Of a stretch of DNA of 64,000 nucleotides, positions 60,097-64,000 are shown piece by piece. The translations under genes and the position numbers were made by a program. Every line of letters begins with the position of its first letter. Position 1 is the stretch's first letter. The notes beneath the pieces were generated by a model. That model worked only from the letters and a program-made list of their open reading frames with translations, was not told where the DNA came from and did not search any database. Source of the stretch: Oscillospiraceae bacterium (GTDB lineage Bacteria; Bacillota; Clostridia; Oscillospirales; Acutalibacteraceae); contig JAISXG010000084.1 of the NCBI GenBank assembly GCA_031270605.1, positions 16,656 through 80,655 of the forward strand. The letters run 5' to 3'.

Positions 60097-62172
60097 TCAA
60101 GACAGCGCCCTCGCCGTTTCATAGGCGCTGCGGGTGGCCTCGGCGATGCGTCCGATCTTTTTTGCGTCGCCCACGATGAACACGCGGGGAAATGCTGTTT
60201 TCAACGCTTCGGCCAGTTCGTTGCGGCTGCGCACGCCCACCGCGAGCACCACATGGTCCGCCGGCAGGGTTTTCGCCGTGCCGTCCGCAAGGGTCAGCAC
60301 AATGCTCCCGTCGCAAATTTTTGTGAGGCGGCTGCCTGTATGGAACGCTGTGCCGTACGCTTTCAACTTCGGCAGGATGTCGTCCGTGTGCTGATGATAG
60401 ACGCCGGGGGCGATTGTATTCGCCATTTCAATGATGCTGACCCGGTTGCCCTGCGCGCACAGCAGCTCGGCGGTTTCAAGGCCCGTCATGCCCGAACCCA
60501 CAACGGCAACCTGCTTGCCGGAGAGATCGACGGAACCGTTCAAAATTTCTGTTACGGTGCAGACGTTGTTGCCGCATACCCCCGCAATGCCCCTCGGCGT
60601 GACTGCTTCGCCGCCTGAGGCGAGAATCACGGCATATGGCTCAAGCCGTTTCAATTCCTCTGTGGTTGCAGGTGTGTTATAGCGGATTTCCGCGCCGTTT
60701 TCTGTCGCGGCATGGAGCAGGTCTTCATAGCACCAGGCGATTTTTTCTTTGTGGGGCGGCTCTTTGCCCAATAAAAGCTGGCCGCCCGCGCGGCTTTCTT
60801 TTTCAAAGATCACAGCATGAAATCCCCTTTTTGCAAGCACCCCGGCCGCAGTCAGCCCCGCGGGGCCCGCGCCGATGACGGCGACGGTTCTACCCCTGCC
60901 ATCCTGAGGAAATGCTTCAGGCTGAACGGATTCCTTGCAGGTGCGCGGATTCACCGCGCAGGTGCCGCTTGTGCCCGAAAAGCCGCCCTTGAGCATACTC
61001 TCAAAGCACCACAGGCAGTTGATGCAGCGTTTGATACTTTCCTCTTTGCCTGCTTGCGCCTTGTTTGCCCATTCGGGGTCTGCAAGCAGTGGACGGCCGA
61101 GGCTCACAAAGTCCTGTATGCCGGACATAAGTTTTGCCTCCGCCTCCGCGGGCGTTCTTGTGAGGTTCGCGGCCAGAACAGGGATGTGCACCGCCTCTTT
61201 CACGGCTTTTGCGAGATGGTCGCGCCAGCCGGCGGCGAAGGTGACCGGCTCAAGCCACTGGTTTTTTGTTTCGTAGGTGCCGCCGCTCACGTCGATCGCG
61301 TCGATGCCCAGTCGTTCAAGGGCTTTGGCGATTTTTACACCCTCGGGCAGCTCGATACCCTGCCCGCTTTCGCCGATTTCTTGATAGAACTCGTCGACCG
61401 AAAGCCGCACGACGATCGGAAACGTGTCGCCGCACTTTTTGCGGATGTCCGCAATAATTTCTTTCACAAAGCGCAGGCGGTTTTCAAACGAGCCGCCGTA
61501 ACCATCTGTTCTGCGGTTTGTGTGCGGGCTCAAAAACTGCTGGATCAAATAACCGTGTGCGGCGTGCAGCTCCACGCCGTCCGCCCCGCTTTTTTGCACA
61601 CGCAGCGCGGCGTCGCCGAACTCGCGGATGATTTTTTCGATTTCACTCACGCGCAGCGCCCGTGTTTTTTGCTTTTGATGGCGGCAGGGCACGGCGGAGG
61701 GCGCGACGACCGCGGGCAGCAGGCGCGAGCGCTCCAAAAGGTCATTGAACGCGGCAATTTTGAAGAACATGCCCCAATAGCCGCTCCAGACCGCGCCGAC
61801 GGGCTGGCTGAGGTGCATCGTGCCGATGAGAATCGAATAGTTCTGCCGCCCGGGGTGGTGGAGCTGGCAGAAAATTTTTGCCCCGTGCCGATGGATGCGT
61901 TCCACCATCTCCGCAAAAGGGGCAACGTGTTTGTCGCTCGACATGGCAAGCTGCAGGGGGTGGAGGGGGCCTGTGACGTCGTCCACCCGCGTGGCCTCGG
62001 TGATAATCAGGCCCGCGCCGCCTTTTGCGCGCTCTTCATAATAGCGTATCATCCGCTCGGTGGGCGTGCCGTCCGGCCGGCCCGTACCCATGACCATGGG
62101 CGACATCACAACGCGGTTTTTGATTGTCACGGTTCCGACATTCATGGGGGAAAACAGCGTTTCGTATTTCAT
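60097..62172 (-). CDS. NADH:flavin oxidoreductase of the BaiH/FadH (2,4-dienoyl-CoA reductase) type
   Basis: The 691-residue enzyme has an N-terminal old-yellow-enzyme TIM barrel binding FMN (VTIKNRVVMSPMVMGTGRPD; GVELHAAHGYLIQQFLSPHT), a [4Fe-4S] site (CINCLWCFESML, then CAVNPRTC) and a C-terminal FAD/NAD domain (VAVIGAGPAGLTAAGVLAKR; VAVVGSGMTGLETAELLCAQ). This is the layout of FadH, enoate reductase and the bile-acid enzymes BaiCD/BaiH. A segment near 130-160 (VWSGYWGMFFKIAAFNDLLE) is an insertion relative to FadH. Substrate is an enoate or dienoyl-type compound; bile acids are only a possibility. The gene is alone; GAAAGGAATATTGC precedes the ATG. Confidence 0.9.
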   Translation of the reverse strand: MKYETLFSPMNVGTVTIKNRVVMSPMVMGTGRPDGTPTERMIRYYEERAKGGAGLIITEATRVDDVTGPLHPLQLAMSSDKHVAPFAEMVERIHRHGAKIFCQLHHPGRQNYSILIGTMHLSQPVGAVWSGYWGMFFKIAAFNDLLERSRLLPAVVAPSAVPCRHQKQKTRALRVSEIEKIIREFGDAALRVQKSGADGVELHAAHGYLIQQFLSPHTNRRTDGYGGSFENRLRFVKEIIADIRKKCGDTFPIVVRLSVDEFYQEIGESGQGIELPEGVKIAKALERLGIDAIDVSGGTYETKNQWLEPVTFAAGWRDHLAKAVKEAVHIPVLAANLTRTPAEAEAKLMSGIQDFVSLGRPLLADPEWANKAQAGKEESIKRCINCLWCFESMLKGGFSGTSGTCAVNPRTCKESVQPEAFPQDGRGRTVAVIGAGPAGLTAAGVLAKRGFHAVIFEKESRAGGQLLLGKEPPHKEKIAWCYEDLLHAATENGAEIRYNTPATTEELKRLEPYAVILASGGEAVTPRGIAGVCGNNVCTVTEILNGSVDLSGKQVAVVGSGMTGLETAELLCAQGNRVSIIEMANTIAPGVYHQHTDDILPKLKAYGTAFHTGSRLTKICDGSIVLTLADGTAKTLPADHVVLAVGVRSRNELAEALKTAFPRVFIVGDAKKIGRIAEATRSAYETARALS

Positions 62173-62386
62173 GCTGCAATATTCCTTTCAGGATTTCTAT
62201 CTGCTTATGCCTACATTATAATCGGAATTCAATGCCGGCGCAAGGGATTTTCCGCATGCCTTGCTATTTTAAAAAAGCCGTGCTATACTTTTTTCAGAAA
62301 TGATCGGATATACAGTAAATCAATTTTTATTTTTACCGATTTTTAAATTAGTTTTTATAGCAGCACCTGCAACAGGGGGAAGGTTC

Positions 62387-62833
62387 ATGCGCAGAAAAAT
62401 CTATATACTGCTTTTAGTGTGTATCTGCACTTCTTTTTCTTCCTGCGGTGCATTGGAGCAGGGGAAAACAGAAAATGTCACAATCACGCTGCGTGACTCC
62501 GTAAAATTTACCTCTGCGGAAATTCAGGACGCCATTGACACTGTAATGAAGTATTTTAAAACTTTTCGGGGATGTGAGCTGCGCGTCTTGTGGTTTGACG
62601 AGTCCTTTTCTAATGTGGAGGCGGAAAAGTTCCTGATTGAGGAAAAAGCCTTTTTGGAAGGAGTGCGGGAGACTGATGTGATTGTGCTGTTTTCAAGTTT
62701 TTATGCAGGGCCGTTTGAACAAGTGAGAACACAAGGCCTTCAGCCCGATTTTGTTTATGAACAATGGTATTGGCGGCTGGTGCGCAAGAACAGTGAAAGC
62801 AAGTGGGTCGTGGATGGTTACGGTATTCCTTGA
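62387..62833 (+). CDS. Small lipoprotein of an unnamed Clostridial family
   Basis: The 148-residue product has a lipoprotein signal (LLVCICTSFSSCG, Cys near 20) and a domain that opens with KFTSAEIQDAIDTVMKYFKT, continues with CELRVLWFDESFSNVEAEKF and ends in WYWRLVRKNSESKWVVDGYG. I have seen similar domains in many Clostridial surface lipoproteins, with no known function. The ATG has GGGGGAAGG five bases upstream. It lies 24 bases before the glycerophosphodiesterase gene and is probably co-transcribed with it. Confidence 0.75.
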   Translation: MRRKIYILLLVCICTSFSSCGALEQGKTENVTITLRDSVKFTSAEIQDAIDTVMKYFKTFRGCELRVLWFDESFSNVEAEKFLIEEKAFLEGVRETDVIVLFSSFYAGPFEQVRTQGLQPDFVYEQWYWRLVRKNSESKWVVDGYGIP

Positions 62834-62857
62834 TTTATTGAATGAAGGGTAAAGAAT

Positions 62858-63640
62858 ATGTATGAGTGTTTTGTGAGAATTTGCAAAGTGATGGTGAGCA
62901 TCACGATGTCTGTCGGGTCGGCGTTCTCTTTTACGCCTGCAAACAAAGAGATCGCGCAAATCAAAAAAAGCCTGCTGGCTTTGCCCGAGGAGTTCACGGT
63001 GACGGCCCACGCGGGCGCAATGCTCACGCGGGCGAATTCAATGTGGTCTGTCAAGCAAATTGCGGCGTCTGACGCGGATGTGACAGAGTTTGACGTCACC
63101 TTCCGTCCGGACGGCACGCCTGTGATCAGGCACGACGAAACTCCCTCGGCGCGGCAGGGCACGCCGCTTTCAGAGGCGCTTGCGGTTGTGGCGGAGCAGG
63201 GGAGCATGAAAATCAATCTGGATTTAAAGGCCTTTTGGAATTTGCCCGCGGTGCAGGAGCTGGTTGAGCAGGCGGGCATGCTCGAACGCGTGTTTTTCAC
63301 CGGCGTGGGGCGCGAACAGACAGCGCGGGTGCGGCAGGATTGCCCGAAGATTCCCTATTATCTCAACGCTTCTGTGGCGGGCGACACTGAGGATGCGGCC
63401 ATGCTGCACGCGCTGGCGGATGAGGTGAAAGCCCTCGGCGCGATCGGCATCAATCTGCATTATGCGGGCGCGAGCCGTGCGCTTTGCGAAGTGATGCACG
63501 AGCAAGGACTGCTGGTTTCGGTTTGGACGGTAAACGGGCGGCTCGATATGCACGAAATGCTCGCCGTCGGGCCGGATAATATCACGACAAAACGGCCGAA
63601 CAAGCTTTTGAAGGTTATGGAGCTTTGGGGCGAACAGTAA
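62858..63640 (+). CDS. Glycerophosphodiester phosphodiesterase
   Basis: The 260-residue GDPD-fold enzyme hydrolyses glycerophosphodiesters to glycerol-3-phosphate and an alcohol. Seen: TVTAHAGAMLTRANS (usually AHRG; the Arg is Ala here), EFDVTFRPDGTPVIRHDET with catalytic Glu/Asp/His, KINLDLKA and SVWTVNGRLDMHEMLAVGPD followed by ITTKRP. The N-terminus has a hydrophobic patch (ICKVMVSITMSVGSAFSF) that may be a weak signal. The Arg-to-Ala change at the first motif is unusual. GAAGGG precedes the ATG. Confidence 0.87.
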   Translation: MYECFVRICKVMVSITMSVGSAFSFTPANKEIAQIKKSLLALPEEFTVTAHAGAMLTRANSMWSVKQIAASDADVTEFDVTFRPDGTPVIRHDETPSARQGTPLSEALAVVAEQGSMKINLDLKAFWNLPAVQELVEQAGMLERVFFTGVGREQTARVRQDCPKIPYYLNASVAGDTEDAAMLHALADEVKALGAIGINLHYAGASRALCEVMHEQGLLVSVWTVNGRLDMHEMLAVGPDNITTKRPNKLLKVMELWGEQ

Positions 63641-63728
63641 AAAGATATAAACGAAAGAATCAGCCGCGAACAATGATGCGCGACTGGTTCTTATTATTAT
63701 TTGAGATTGGTATAACATCGGTTGATAT

Positions 63729-64000
63729 TTATTGCAACACAATCACGGGAGTATCGTCTTTCAGTGCTTTCTTCTTTGAGACCAAAAGCCAGGCAAGGCA
63801 GGCGCCGGAAAAGGCCAGAACCAACAAGTCCAGCATCACAAAGGAGCGGGCTAAAATCAGCAGTCCATAGAAGGGGCCGGAGAAAATCAACAGGAAAGGA
63901 AAAAACGCGAGGCCGTCAAACGAGCCAACGTGAATGATTATACCGATTATGGCGGTCAATGCCGCGCAGCCCCAGAACACAAGCGCATATTTCCGAAAAG
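63729..64000 (-). CDS. Small integral membrane protein, 5' end beyond window
   Basis: The leftward frame is open to the window edge (F R K Y A L before a GTG at 63980), so the start is probably outside. The 90 visible residues have three membrane segments (CAALTAIIGIIIHVG, FFPFLLIFSGPFYGLLILA, MLDLLVLAFSGACLAWLLVS) and end in a basic then acidic tail. No family recognised. Confidence 0.6.
   Translation of the reverse strand, partial: FRKYALVFWGCAALTAIIGIIIHVGSFDGLAFFPFLLIFSGPFYGLLILARSFVMLDLLVLAFSGACLAWLLVSKKKALKDDTPVIVLQ

Noticed and set aside
60817..62346. 509-codon open frame on the plus strand
   Set aside because: Antisense to the BaiH/FadH-like reductase; its sequence has no recognisable domain.

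Overview
The window looks like part of the chromosome of a Gram-positive, strictly anaerobic, fermenting Firmicute, most likely a Clostridia member near the Oscillospirales (inference). The basis is the infC-rpmI-rplT and plsX-acpP-rnc gene orders, a Rex repressor beside a bifunctional AdhE, an electron-bifurcating type [FeFe] hydrogenase operon, a THF riboswitch, many lipoproteins and strong purine-rich ribosome binding sites. Protein genes are mostly GC-rich with one clearly AT-rich island. I saw no tRNA, rRNA or CRISPR array.

Layout. 1-11.4 kb: core genes (infC end, rpmI, rplT, an amidase-like protein, a SpoU methyltransferase, dprA, topA-trmFO, plsX-acpP-rnc, a VanY-type carboxypeptidase). 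The ACP in the plsX-acpP-rnc operon lacks the serine that carries phosphopantetheine. 11.4-12.7 kb: an MFS transporter. 12.9-18.3 kb: an accessory island. It holds a phage tail assembly chaperone with an intact -1 frameshift signal, an AT-rich protein fused to a tape-measure C-terminus, three lipoproteins built from one repeated ~130-residue unit, and three near-identical hairpin terminators. 18.4-33 kb: DEAD-box helicase with a leader terminator, xylose isomerase, PI-PLC-like protein, dCMP deaminase, lipase, polar amino acid ABC transporter, stand-alone GlmU acetyltransferase domain, pth and mfd. 33-35.5 kb: PAP2 phosphatase, then a TlpA-like lipoprotein / CD1871A-like CXXC peptide / NapH-like ferredoxin module.

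36-47.2 kb is a redox and hydrogen island: rex, adhE, a three-subunit NADH/ferredoxin [FeFe] hydrogenase, then a PAS-containing sensory [FeFe] hydrogenase and a SpoIIE-type phosphatase. Rex would sense NADH/NAD+, AdhE and the hydrogenase would reoxidise NADH, and the sensory pair would report H2 or redox state to an unknown phosphoprotein. A palindromic, in-frame structured element sits between the Shine-Dalgarno and the conserved start of the catalytic hydrogenase. 47.3-58 kb: mostly leftward genes for secreted hydrolases, lipoproteins, an SDR, Mrp ATPase, an AlkZ-like protein and an AraC/GyrI regulator. 58-60 kb: a folate ECF S-component under a complete terminating THF riboswitch, and a DinB-like gene broken by an amber codon. 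60-64 kb: a BaiH/FadH-like flavin reductase, a lipoprotein, a glycerophosphodiesterase and a membrane protein running off the end.

Two MITE-like elements of one family (35.6 and 49.1 kb) lie between genes. The candidates I would look at first for undescribed biology are the phage-tail/lipoprotein island, the in-frame element at hydA, the serine-less ACP and the thioredoxin/CXXC peptide/ferredoxin module.
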